NCBI GenBank assembly: GCA_903884945.1
Contig: CAISGR010000294.1
Location: 1-34,147, forward strand
Source: an uncultured bacterium
GTDB lineage: Bacteria > Pseudomonadota > Alphaproteobacteria > Sphingomonadales > Sphingomonadaceae
Direction: 5' to 3'
Length of the DNA: 34,147 nucleotides
How positions within the stretch are numbered: the first letter of the stretch is position 1; the number at the start of each line of letters is the position of its first letter. The translations under genes and the position numbers were made by a program. The notes under the pieces are model-generated. The model saw nothing but the letters and a program-made list of their open reading frames with translations, was not told the origin of the DNA and did no database searches. Below are positions 25,069 to 33,099 of this stretch, piece after piece.

Positions 25069-26307
25069 ATGATCAATGAATTCTGGCTGCGTCACCGCGG
25101 CGTCTGGCCGACCGGCCTTGGCGGCCTTGCCATCGCCGCTGCGCTCGTACCGCTGCCCGCCGCAGCCCAGGTCCGGATCGAGCCAGTCGGGGGAGGAGGC
25201 CAGAAGGCCATCTGCTCCTCGAATGGCATGATCGGCTTTGGTGACGAGGATGGCTGCGACAGCTTTCCCGTCTACTCCAACGACACCAGGATCACGGTCG
25301 GTCCTGCCGGGCGGGAAGTCATTCTCAATGGTGCCGACGGCTTGGCGACCTTCAACGGGGGCGCCATTTTCAACGAGGGTGTGCAGTTCAACGGCCAGGC
25401 GCATTTCGCCGGATTCACCACAGTGAACCAGCTCAATACGAATTCCATCAACAATGCCGGCTCGTTGACGACGAACAGCATCAACACCGGGTCGATGAGC
25501 GCCACCGGGAATGGCAGCTTCGGAGGGTCGCTCTCTTCGCACAGCTTTTCGACCGGTCTGGCACAGATCACCGAACTCCACGTGTCGGAGGCGTCGTTCA
25601 ACACCTCGGTGACGATCAGCGGCAGGCTGGGCTTCACCCCCGGCACGACGATCGACGCCGGCGGCAACCGCATCCAGAATGTGGGGACACCGATCGCGGG
25701 CACTGATGCGGCGAACAAGGACTATGTCGATACGGCGATCCAGACCGTTGCCGGCAACGTGACCAACCTGACGAACCAGGTAACCGATCACGAAACGCGC
25801 ATAACCGCCGTCGAGGCAAAGAACGTTCAGCAGGACACGCGGCTGACCAATGTCGAGAACGTCAACACCGTGCAGGACACCCGCCTGACCACGGTCGAGA
25901 ACACCAACACCGTGCAGGATACGCGGCTAACCTCGGTCGAGGCGAGGAACGTCACCCAGGATTCGCGCATGACCGCGATCGAGGCGGTCAACACCCTCCA
26001 GTCGCAGCAGATCGGCACGTTGCAGGACCAGGTCGGCGACCTCCAGAGCTCGGTGAATGGCCTGCACCGCGATATCCGCCGGGCCAATGCCGGCATCGCC
26101 GCGGCGGTCGCGCTGGGGGGCACGATGGTCGTCCCCGACAGCGCGGTATCGATCTCGTTCAACCTGGCGACCTATCGCGGCGAACAGGGCTTTTCCGGCT
26201 CGGTCGTCGGACGCCTGAGCCCGAAGGTGTATGTCAACGCCGGTGTCGGCGGCTCGACGCAGCGCGGTTCTACCGCCGGGCGCGTCGGCATCAGCTTCGG
26301 CCTGTAA
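25069..26307 (+). CDS. YadA-like trimeric autotransporter adhesin (compact)
   Basis: The 412-residue protein has a signal peptide (about 1-34, ending AAAQ) and a Gly/Asn/Ser-rich passenger with short parallel repeats (TNSINNAGSLTTNSINTGSM). A neck-like DAANKDYVDTAI follows near residue 220. The stalk consists of five 14-residue coiled-coil repeats (239-308, core TRLTxVE), and a YadA-type membrane anchor of about 80 residues closes the protein (RRANAGIAAAVALGG, then four amphipathic strands). Such proteins trimerise in the outer membrane and bind surfaces, host cells or partner cells. At 412 residues it is small for the family. The C-terminal residue is Leu after FG, rather than the more usual Phe or Trp. 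The two inner-membrane genes that follow are coupled to it. Confidence 0.93.
   Translation: MINEFWLRHRGVWPTGLGGLAIAAALVPLPAAAQVRIEPVGGGGQKAICSSNGMIGFGDEDGCDSFPVYSNDTRITVGPAGREVILNGADGLATFNGGAIFNEGVQFNGQAHFAGFTTVNQLNTNSINNAGSLTTNSINTGSMSATGNGSFGGSLSSHSFSTGLAQITELHVSEASFNTSVTISGRLGFTPGTTIDAGGNRIQNVGTPIAGTDAANKDYVDTAIQTVAGNVTNLTNQVTDHETRITAVEAKNVQQDTRLTNVENVNTVQDTRLTTVENTNTVQDTRLTSVEARNVTQDSRMTAIEAVNTLQSQQIGTLQDQVGDLQSSVNGLHRDIRRANAGIAAAVALGGTMVVPDSAVSISFNLATYRGEQGFSGSVVGRLSPKVYVNAGVGGSTQRGSTAGRVGISFGL
25783..25992 (+). repeat. Five 42-bp (14-residue) coiled-coil repeats in the adhesin stalk
   Basis: The pattern TR[LI]Tx[VI]E recurs with an exact period of 14 residues, with the Arg at 244, 258, 272, 286 and 300. 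The middle copies are the most alike at the DNA level (CAGGA[CT]AC[CG] starts). Two heptads per repeat fit a trimeric coiled coil with room for recombination-driven length change. Confidence 0.85.
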
Positions 26308-26308
26308 G

Positions 26309-26908
26309 ATGCCAGCGAGCAAACTCAGGAACCTGGCGATAGCGGTGGCTATCGCCGGGGGCCTTTTCGCGGCATTGATCTATGCCGAGGCCACTCTTCC
26401 GGGCCTCGATTTCGGGCCGACCAAATTCGTGCTGCCGACCGTCCTCGGCACGGGTCTGTTCACCGGCCTGAACGCGCTGGCGCGCAATCGCCGGATGCCG
26501 GTGGCGAACGATGCGCGAAAGGCTGAATTGCTGGCGTTCCCGCCACGGGCGGGAGCCGGCTGGGTCGTCGTGATGCGCGACAAGAAGGATGCCGCGCGGT
26601 CGATCGGCTTCGACGTGTCGGTCGATGGCGCGGTGATCGCACAGCTGATGCCGAAGCGCTTCACCATGATGGCGTTGCCGGCGGGCACGCACCGCCTCTT
26701 TGCCGACATTCCCGGCGCCCCCGGCCCCTCGGCGGTCGCGCCACTCGACATCGCGGTAGCGCAGGGCGCGGTCATGATCTTCGCGATCCGCACGTCGATG
26801 GGCCTGTTCCGCACCTCGCCGCGGCTCGATCCCGTCGCCGACACGCCGGAGGCGCGCGCCATGCTCGCCCGGATGCGGCTGGTGGAGCCGGATGCGGCCC
26901 GGCCATGA
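26309..26908 (+). CDS. Inner-membrane protein with DUF2846-like soluble domain, linked to the adhesin
   Basis: The ATG at 26309 lies two bases after the adhesin stop (TAAGATG), so translation is coupled. The 199-residue product has two hydrophobic helices near the N-terminus (about 8-27 and 37-55). A soluble domain of about 130 residues follows (DVSVDGAVIAQLMPKRFTMMALPAGTHRLFADI), resembling the DUF2846-like fold in which a strand ends in PxGxH. The C-terminal helix is charged. It may help assemble or anchor the adhesin, but no such role is shown. The next gene overlaps it by four bases. Confidence 0.8.
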   Translation: MPASKLRNLAIAVAIAGGLFAALIYAEATLPGLDFGPTKFVLPTVLGTGLFTGLNALARNRRMPVANDARKAELLAFPPRAGAGWVVVMRDKKDAARSIGFDVSVDGAVIAQLMPKRFTMMALPAGTHRLFADIPGAPGPSAVAPLDIAVAQGAVMIFAIRTSMGLFRTSPRLDPVADTPEARAMLARMRLVEPDAARP

Positions 26909-27435
26909 GCACGGCGTCGGTCCACCTGATGGTCCAGGCGATAGCGACGGCCCTGCCGCTGCTGCTGTTCGCGGTCATCGGCATCGTCGCGATCCTGCGC
27001 CGGCGAAAGCTAAGGGCATCGCCACCCGCGCCGCCCGTTGTCGCGCCGGATGGGACGATGACCGTTCCCGTCCGCGCGCTATACCTGCGGCGCGGCGGAA
27101 TCATGAGCGGCACGTCGCACAACAGCCTCAATCCGCGCTTCGCGATCGCGCCGGACGCCGTTCTCTTCAAGGTGTTTCGGGAAGGCCGGCTGCCCTTTGC
27201 GAGCGTCGATCATATCGAGGTGCGCGAGTGGTTCGGCCGCGTGTACCTGCTCTTCGTCAACGCCGGAAACCCCCGCTTGCTCAGCGTCAACATGGGCGAT
27301 CGCGCCACCGCGAAGCGCGTGCTGGAGGCACTGCCCCGTTCCGTCGCGCTTACACCCGAGGCCGCAACGATCCGCGACGGCGTGCCGGCCGCGGGGACAC
27401 CGGGACTGCGCCTGTATGGGGGGCGATTCCACTGA
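26905..27435 (+). CDS. Single-pass membrane protein of unknown function, last gene of the adhesin operon
   Basis: The start overlaps the upstream stop (ATGA, 26905-26908). The 176-residue protein has one N-terminal membrane helix (about 13-32, ALPLLLFAVIGIVAILRRR). Its soluble domain has alternating strands (MTVPVRALYLRRGGIM, RFAIAPDAVLFKVFREG, VYLLFVNAG) reminiscent of a small PH-like or bPH2-type module, which is a weak impression only. It has no cysteines, catalytic motif or export signal beyond the helix. Its position makes it a partner of the upstream membrane protein and, less directly, of the adhesin. Confidence 0.78.
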   Translation: MSTASVHLMVQAIATALPLLLFAVIGIVAILRRRKLRASPPAPPVVAPDGTMTVPVRALYLRRGGIMSGTSHNSLNPRFAIAPDAVLFKVFREGRLPFASVDHIEVREWFGRVYLLFVNAGNPRLLSVNMGDRATAKRVLEALPRSVALTPEAATIRDGVPAAGTPGLRLYGGRFH

Positions 27436-27516
27436 CGATCGACAAGGAGCGGACCGAGTGCCGCGCCGCGACAAGCCGCGTCGTCGGACGACACGGCCGA
27501 GGATGAACTCGGGCGC

Positions 27517-29325
27517 TCAGCCCTCGTCGCCCATCCTGAGCGCCGCGATGAACGCCTCCTGCGGAATGCTTACCGAGCCATATTCCCGCATCCGCTTCTT
27601 GCCCTCTTTCTGCTTGTCGAGCAGCTTGCGCTTGCGGCTGGCATCGCCGCCATAGCACTTCGCGGTCACGTCCTTGCGCAGCGCTGCGATCGTCTCGCGC
27701 GCGATCACCTTGCCGCCGATCGCGGCCTGGATCGGGATCTTGAACAGGTGGCGCGGGATCAGGTCCTTCAGCCGCTCGCACATGCCGCGCCCGCGCGCTT
27801 CCGCCGTGCCGCGGTGCACGATCATGCTCAGCGCATCGACCGGCTCGTTGTTGACGAGGATGCTCATCTTGACGAGGTCGCCCTCGCGATAGCCGATCTG
27901 GTGATAGTCGAAGCTGGCATAGCCGCGGCTGATGCTCTTCAGCCGGTCGTAGAAGTCGAACACCACTTCGTTGAGCGGCAGCTCGTAGGTCGCCTGGGCG
28001 CGGCCGCCGACATAGGTCAGGTTCTTCTGGATGCCGCGGCGATCCTGGCAGAGCTTCAGGATGGAACCGAGATAGTCGTCGGGCACATAGATCACTGCCT
28101 CGATCCACGGCTCCGCGATGCTCGCGATGCGGCTGGGATCGGGCATGTCGGCCGGGTTGTGCAGCTCGATATGGCCCGCGCCATGCGCCAGCTCGATCTG
28201 GTAGACCACCGACGGCGCGGTGGTGATCAGGTCGAGATCATATTCGCGGGTCAGCCGCTCCTGGATGATTTCCAGGTGGAGCAGCCCGAGGAACCCGCAG
28301 CGGAAGCCGAAGCCGAGCGCGGCGCTGGTTTCCATCTCGAAGCTGAAGCTCGCGTCGTTCAGCCGCAGCTTGGAAATGCTCTCGCGCAGTTTCTCGAAAT
28401 CATTGGCGTCGACCGGGAACAGCCCGCAGAACACCACCGGCTGCACTTCCTTGAAGCCGGGCAGCGGCTCTAGCGCCGGGCGCTTGGCGTCAGTGATGGT
28501 GTCGCCGACCCGGGTCTGCGCCACTTCCTTGATCTGTGCGGTGATGAAGCCGATCTCGCCGACGCTGAGCTCGCCGAGCTGCTCGATCTTGGGGCGGAAG
28601 CAGCCGACCCGGTCGACCAGGTGCAGCGTGCCGGTCTGCATGAACTTGATCTGCTGGCCCTTCTTCAGCACGCCGGCCATCACGCGGATCAGGATGACCA
28701 CGCCGAGATAGGGATCGTACCAGCTGTCGATCAGCATCGCCTTCAGCGGCGCGTCGATATCGCCCTTGGGCGGCGGGATGCGCGTGACGATCGCCTCGAG
28801 CACTTCCTGGATGCCGATCCCGGCCTTGGCCGAGGTCAGCACCGCGTTCGACGCGTCGAGGCCGATCACTTCCTCGATCTCGGCCTTCACCTTGTCCGGG
28901 TCGGCGGCGGGCAGGTCGATCTTGTTGATGACGGGCACGATCTCGTGATCATGCTCGATCGACTGGTAGACGTTCGCCAGCGTCTGCGCCTCGACGCCCT
29001 GCGCCGCGTCGACGACAAGCAGCGCGCCCTCGCACGCGGCCAGGCTGCGGCTCACCTCATAGGCGAAGTCGACATGGCCCGGCGTGTCCATCAGGTTGAG
29101 CTCGTACTCGATCCCGTCCTTCGCGGTGTAGCGGAGGCGGACGGTCTGGGCCTTGATGGTGATGCCGCGCTCGCGCTCGATATCCATGTTGTCGAGCACC
29201 TGCTCGGACATTTCGCGGTCGGTCAGCCCGCCGGTCGCCTGGATCAGGCGATCGGCAAGCGTCGACTTGCCATGGTCGATATGGGCGATGATGCTGAAAT
29301 TACGGATTTTATCTAACGACGTCAC
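27517..29325 (-). CDS. lepA: Elongation factor 4 (LepA), ribosome back-translocase
   Basis: I start at GTG 29325 (protein begins TSLDKIRNFSIIAHIDHGKST), giving 602 residues, the normal LepA length. An in-frame ATG at 29370 would add 15 residues not typical of the family. G-domain motifs are intact: AHIDHGKST (G1), the DTPGH switch, and NKID. The EF4-specific C-terminal domain ends normally at residue 602. LepA binds the ribosome and affects translation elongation and initiation under stress; it acts in the cytoplasm. In many proteobacteria lepA precedes lepB; here the downstream neighbour is the convergent adhesin operon, so it is monocistronic. Confidence 0.95.
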   Translation of the reverse strand: MTSLDKIRNFSIIAHIDHGKSTLADRLIQATGGLTDREMSEQVLDNMDIERERGITIKAQTVRLRYTAKDGIEYELNLMDTPGHVDFAYEVSRSLAACEGALLVVDAAQGVEAQTLANVYQSIEHDHEIVPVINKIDLPAADPDKVKAEIEEVIGLDASNAVLTSAKAGIGIQEVLEAIVTRIPPPKGDIDAPLKAMLIDSWYDPYLGVVILIRVMAGVLKKGQQIKFMQTGTLHLVDRVGCFRPKIEQLGELSVGEIGFITAQIKEVAQTRVGDTITDAKRPALEPLPGFKEVQPVVFCGLFPVDANDFEKLRESISKLRLNDASFSFEMETSAALGFGFRCGFLGLLHLEIIQERLTREYDLDLITTAPSVVYQIELAHGAGHIELHNPADMPDPSRIASIAEPWIEAVIYVPDDYLGSILKLCQDRRGIQKNLTYVGGRAQATYELPLNEVVFDFYDRLKSISRGYASFDYHQIGYREGDLVKMSILVNNEPVDALSMIVHRGTAEARGRGMCERLKDLIPRHLFKIPIQAAIGGKVIARETIAALRKDVTAKCYGGDASRKRKLLDKQKEGKKRMREYGSVSIPQEAFIAALRMGDEG

Positions 29326-29649
29326 AATCGGCTCAATCTGTATGGAGGCTTTGGCAGCGGCGGATAGCATCTAGCCGCCGAAAGCCAAAGCCTCACGATC
29401 CGGGCGCACCGCCCGCCGGCAGCGCCCCGCCCCGGCCAGGCGCCGGGCCGGAGCGCGCAATCCTGCCGCGACGCACCATCTATCGCCATTCTGGCGACAT
29501 CATCGAAGTACCCGTTAAAACAACCAAAACCGGCTCCGAGTCCATTTGACTCCAATTCGTAGCGCGCAAACTATCGTACCGGGGGATATGCTTGATCTGC
29601 ACCAGCCTCCTTTTCATGAATACGACCAATATTGGGGGACTTGTTCATC
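29326..29649. other. Divergent region between lepA and the Cry-like gene
   Basis: The 324 bases hold a GC-rich part near lepA with an inverted repeat CCGGCC/GGCCGG (29432-29451). An AT-richer part follows from 29500. A weak -35-like TTGACT lies at 29546-29551 without a good -10 box. GGGGGA at 29634-29639 is a plausible ribosome-binding site for the ATG at 29650. Nothing else is supported. Confidence 0.5.
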
Positions 29650-31101
29650 ATGGCGACCGCCGAAACATCCATACTGGCACTTTCCGCCGATAATCCGGTG
29701 ATCCTTGCCCAGCTCGACTATGAGATCGACTATAACGAGGCGGCCAAGACGGTAGTCGGCGCGGCGCTGGGCGCCATCCCCTATGTCGGCGTCGCGCTGG
29801 GCGCGATGGTCGAGATCTTCTGGCCGTCGAGCAAGCAGGACGTGTGGGGCGAGATCGAGGCCCAGGTCGAGGCGCTGGTCGACCAGAAGATCTCCGCCCT
29901 GGTGTGGCAGCAGACCATCGACACGTTGACCGGCCTGCGCAACGTGCTCGACGATTATATCTATGCCGCTACCCATTATCAGGACGACCCGGCGGTCATC
30001 TCGCAGAAATGGAATGTGGCGAACGGGCTGTTCCTGCACGACGTGCCGGTCTTCAAGTCGCCCGGCTATGAATTCCTGCTCCTCCCGCTGTTCGCGCAGT
30101 TCGCCAACATGCACCTGTTGCTGCAGCGCGACGGCGCCAAGTTCGGCGCGACCTGGGGCTGGACGCCCTCCGTCGTCGACGGCGTGACCCGCGAGATCAC
30201 CAGGACGATCGCCAGCTACCTCGATTATACCAACCTGGTCTATGTCACGGCGCTCAACGTGCGCACCGTCTCGGCGCCCTATCTGCCCAACCACACCCAG
30301 CCCTATAATTACGTCAACGAGTTCCGGCGCGAGATGCAGCTGACCGTGCTCGATTATGCGATCGCCTGGCCCTATTTCGACGTGGTCGAATATCCCGATC
30401 CGGTCGTGGTGCCGGTGACCCGCGAGATCTATTCCCAGGCGGTCGGCACTGCGGACGATACCGGCCTGTCGCTGCCCGCCAACCCGCCCACCGAGCCGAT
30501 CCGCCAGATCACCGTCTGGGGGTGGGACCGGATCGACGCCGTCCAGGTCGAGTATCCGGCCGGCGGCGGCCCGAATGGCGTGACGAGCACGGGGCGGATG
30601 GGCAACAGCAGCGGCGGGAGCAGCAATCCGCCGGAAGGCGGCGTGTTCGACCTCGCTCAGACCGGGCAGGTCGTACGCGCGACGACGCTCAGCGGCACCA
30701 TCCTCAACGCGATGTGGCTCACCTTCGAGAACGGCGTCACCACGCCGCGCATGGGCGGCCGCTATCCGGGCGGCGGCGAGACCCGCTTCGAATATCCGGG
30801 GGAGATCCTGTCGAGCATCAAGATCATGGGCGTCAGCCGATATTATGGCAGCGCCAACTGCGCGGTGTTCGGCTTCAAGTACAAGGGCGAGCGCTTCCCC
30901 GAGGCGCAGGCGGACTTGATCCGGCTCTTCTATGTCAGCGATCCGGCCGGCACCCCGGCCGCTGAACTGGCCGGCCGGCTGGGCGCGAGCCCCGCGACGG
31001 TCGAAGCTATCGCCGGCTGGGCGGAAACCGAAGGCTGGGACGTCCTGCGCGAAATCGCCGACGCCGCGCGCCGGCAGCGGCTCGCCCAGGCTTCCGCCTG
31101 A
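29650..31101 (+). CDS. Cry-like pore-forming toxin domain fused to a jacalin-like lectin domain
   Basis: The 483-residue protein has three regions. Residues about 35-215 resemble the helical pore-forming domain I of Bacillus Cry toxins: a hydrophobic helix (38-58) and the central helix FLLLPLFAQFANMHLLLQRD (142-161). The domain-I end block FRREMQLTVLDYAIAWPYFD (225-244), then VTREIY (256-261), matches the Cry consensus FRREMTLTVLD-P-YD/LTREVY by eye. Residues about 284-411 fit a beta-prism I fold of the jacalin type (ITVWGWDRIDAVQVEY, then MGGRY, ending AVFGFKY). This could act as a glycan-binding part in the place of Cry domain II. The last 70 residues are helical; no Cry domain III is present. 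There is no signal peptide. It is flanked by its own spacer and a downstream terminator. Confidence 0.82.
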   Translation: MATAETSILALSADNPVILAQLDYEIDYNEAAKTVVGAALGAIPYVGVALGAMVEIFWPSSKQDVWGEIEAQVEALVDQKISALVWQQTIDTLTGLRNVLDDYIYAATHYQDDPAVISQKWNVANGLFLHDVPVFKSPGYEFLLLPLFAQFANMHLLLQRDGAKFGATWGWTPSVVDGVTREITRTIASYLDYTNLVYVTALNVRTVSAPYLPNHTQPYNYVNEFRREMQLTVLDYAIAWPYFDVVEYPDPVVVPVTREIYSQAVGTADDTGLSLPANPPTEPIRQITVWGWDRIDAVQVEYPAGGGPNGVTSTGRMGNSSGGSSNPPEGGVFDLAQTGQVVRATTLSGTILNAMWLTFENGVTTPRMGGRYPGGGETRFEYPGEILSSIKIMGVSRYYGSANCAVFGFKYKGERFPEAQADLIRLFYVSDPAGTPAAELAGRLGASPATVEAIAGWAETEGWDVLREIADAARRQRLAQASA

Positions 31102-31472
31102 CCCCGGCCTGACCGCCGCCGGGCGCAGGCGCGTCCGGCGGCGTTTCCCCTGCCCCCGGCACCTTCCCGCTCCGGCGCGTTTTCGTCGCTTCGTCGACGT
31201 CCCGTCGCAGCCCGCTCCCCAACCGCCGCCGGCCCGCCTAGGGACAGCGCACCGGCGGCGACGGACGGTCACGGCCGAGCGCCGCGTGACCCGGTTTCCG
31301 GCGCCGCCGGTACCCGCCCGGGGTGCCGCAGCCGTGACGAAACCCGTCGACCGGCACCGTAGCGCCTAGCGCGGCCACCGGGGCGGTGCTAGAAATGCGC
31401 TGCCACGGGGTCGCACCATCGTTGTTACGCTCGCACCGGGAGAACAGGGCGAGCGAGAGCCAGGGGATCACC
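31102..31472. other. 371-base spacer between the Cry-like gene and the CsgG-like gene
   Basis: It starts with the terminator at 31114-31146. The rest is GC-rich, with open frames but no recognisable product, and should contain the promoter of the CsgG-like gene; no clear -35/-10 pair was found. Confidence 0.5.
31114..31146 (+). terminator. Hairpin terminator after the Cry-like gene
   Basis: A perfect 9-bp stem (CGCCGCCGG at 31114-31122 with 31135-31143) closes a 12-nt loop and is followed by TTT. It lies 12 bases after the stop codon. The short T run makes the terminator call moderate. Confidence 0.55.
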
Positions 31473-32255
31473 ATGCGTATTTTCTTGCCCGCCGCCGCCG
31501 TCTGCGCGGTTCTTGCCGCCACGCCCGCCTTCGCCAAGGAGGATCGCGGCTCTTCCGCCTATCAGATGCAGAAGAACGGCGAACTCAACATCCCGGTCTG
31601 TCAGCACCGCATCGGCACGGTGGCGATCGTCGAGCCCGACAATCAATGGTGGCGCGAGTTCAACCTCGGCAGCCCCGAGGCGATCATCAAGATCTTCGTG
31701 CAGAAATCGGGCTGCTTCGGCCTGGTCAATCGCGGCCGCTCGATGGCCAGCCGCAACATGGAACGCGCCATGGCGGATTCGGGCGAGCTGCAGGAGGGAT
31801 CGAACCTCGGCAAGGGTCAGGTGAAGGCAGCGGATTATTTCCTGCAGCCCGATATCGTCGTCGCCAACCAGCATTCGGGCGGCGGCGGCGCGGGCGCGGC
31901 GCTGGGCGGCCTGCTCGGCCATGCCGGCGGCTTCCTGGGCGCGGCCGGCGCGGTCGCCGGCGGGATCAGCGTCAACAAGAAGGAAGCAAGCGTCACCCTC
32001 TCGGTCGTCAATGCGCGCACGACGGAGGAAGAGGCGATGACCGAGGGCCATGCCCGCAAGTCGGACGTGAGCTGGGGCGGCGGCGCGGGTGCGTTCGGCG
32101 GCGGCGCCTTTGCCGGTGCCGGCGGCGGCGGCTACCAGGATTCGGCCATCGGCCAGATCATCGTGCTCGCCTATCTCGACGCCTATATCAAGCTGGTGAG
32201 CCAGCTCGGCGGGCTCCCGCGCAACGCGGCGGAGGCGGCGCCGCTCGCCAAATAG
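31473..32255 (+). CDS. Exported CsgG/HfaB-like envelope protein
   Basis: The ATG at 31473 gives 260 residues with a signal peptide ending AFAK. The body resembles the CsgG/HfaB group: an alpha/beta segment with IGTVAIVEPD, SGCFGLVNRGRSMASRNMERA and QPDIVVANQ, the usual pattern of these periplasmic/outer-membrane-pore-related proteins. There is no lipobox Cys at the signal-peptide end, unlike CsgG lipoproteins. A Gly/Ala-rich hydrophobic stretch (about 135-170) sits in the middle, and a second glycine-rich run near 205-225. The C-terminal helix (IIVLAYLDAYIKLVSQLG) is hydrophobic. A role in assembling surface structures is possible. No curli-type genes are nearby. Confidence 0.82.
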   Translation: MRIFLPAAAVCAVLAATPAFAKEDRGSSAYQMQKNGELNIPVCQHRIGTVAIVEPDNQWWREFNLGSPEAIIKIFVQKSGCFGLVNRGRSMASRNMERAMADSGELQEGSNLGKGQVKAADYFLQPDIVVANQHSGGGGAGAALGGLLGHAGGFLGAAGAVAGGISVNKKEASVTLSVVNARTTEEEAMTEGHARKSDVSWGGGAGAFGGGAFAGAGGGGYQDSAIGQIIVLAYLDAYIKLVSQLGGLPRNAAEAAPLAK

Positions 32256-32282
32256 GCCCTGCGACAGGGTCCGGACCGGGTC

Positions 32283-32310
32283 GTCGCGCCACGGCGCGGC
32301 GGCCCTTTTT
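32283..32310 (+). terminator. Intrinsic terminator after the CsgG-like gene
   Basis: A GTCGCGC/GCGCGGC stem (one G-U pair) with a CACG loop spans 32283-32300 and is followed by GGCCC and five T residues (32306-32310). It lies 27 bases past the stop and separates this gene from the peroxiredoxin gene. Confidence 0.55.
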
Positions 32311-32374
32311 CGTGGCTATGGTGCGGCATGGCGCGGCGGGGTATGAAGCCGCTTCTCTCCCTGGGGATTTCCGC

Positions 32375-32920
32375 ATGAAGCATCTCGCCGCCCTGATCGC
32401 CGCTGTCGCCGCCGTTGCCCTCGCCGCGCCGGCCACCGCCGCCCTGCCCGTCGGCGCCCGGGCGCCGATCTTCACCACCGATGCCGCGCTGGGCGGCAAG
32501 CAGTTCCGGTTCGCGATGAAGTCGGCGCTGCGCAAGGGGCCGGTGGTGCTCTATTTCTTCCCCGCCGCCTTCACCAAGGGCTGCACGATCGAGGCGCATG
32601 AATTCGCGCTGGCGGCAGCCGAATTCGAGAGGAACGGCGCCACGCTGATCGGCCTGTCCGCCGACCCGATCGACAAGCTGGCCGATTTCTCCAAGGTCGA
32701 ATGCCGCGAGGCCTTCCCGGTCGGCGTCGCCTCGCCCGCGACGGTGAGCGGCTATGACGTGCATATCGGCGCGGGCAAGACGATGACCAACCGCACCTCC
32801 TATGTCATCGCGCCGGACGGCAAGGTGATCTACGCGCTCACCCAGATGAGCCCGGCCGGGCATGTCTCGGGCACGATGGACGCCGTAAAGGCCTGGCGCG
32901 CCGCGCACCGGCGGCGCTAG
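32375..32920 (+). CDS. Exported peroxiredoxin, BCP/PrxQ type
   Basis: I start at ATG 32375, which yields a signal peptide (MKHLAALIAAVAAVALAAPATAA) and a 181-residue precursor; the open frame before it overlaps the CsgG-like gene and the terminator and is not coding. The peroxidatic Cys is Cys70 in AAFTKGCTIEAHEF, the thioredoxin-fold site of the AhpC/TSA family. A second Cys at 110 (KVECREAF) is 40 residues later, a spacing that fits PrxQ enzymes with a resolving Cys on helix 3 rather than five residues after the peroxidatic one. It should reduce H2O2 and organic peroxides in the periplasm. Confidence 0.92.
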   Translation: MKHLAALIAAVAAVALAAPATAALPVGARAPIFTTDAALGGKQFRFAMKSALRKGPVVLYFFPAAFTKGCTIEAHEFALAAAEFERNGATLIGLSADPIDKLADFSKVECREAFPVGVASPATVSGYDVHIGAGKTMTNRTSYVIAPDGKVIYALTQMSPAGHVSGTMDAVKAWRAAHRRR

Positions 32921-33099
32921 CCCCCTCGACGACCGGCGCCAGCGCGGCGGGCGTGTCCGCCCCGGATTCCCGAGCAGCCCGGCGAGGCACAGATTGCGTC
33001 ATCCGGAGCCGGCCTCCTGCCCCCTTATCGGGAGTCCTTTCTCACCGGCTTCGGCACGCACATGGCGGTCGCTCACGTGATCCTACGGCTCTTGGCGCG

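Noticed and set aside
29546..29575. Sigma-70 promoter for the Cry-like gene
   Set aside because: TTGACT has no convincing -10 hexamer at 16-18 bases; the best candidates match at three of six positions.
29614..31272. Minus-strand frame opposite the Cry-like gene
   Set aside because: It has no recognisable domain, whereas the plus strand carries several Cry and jacalin blocks.
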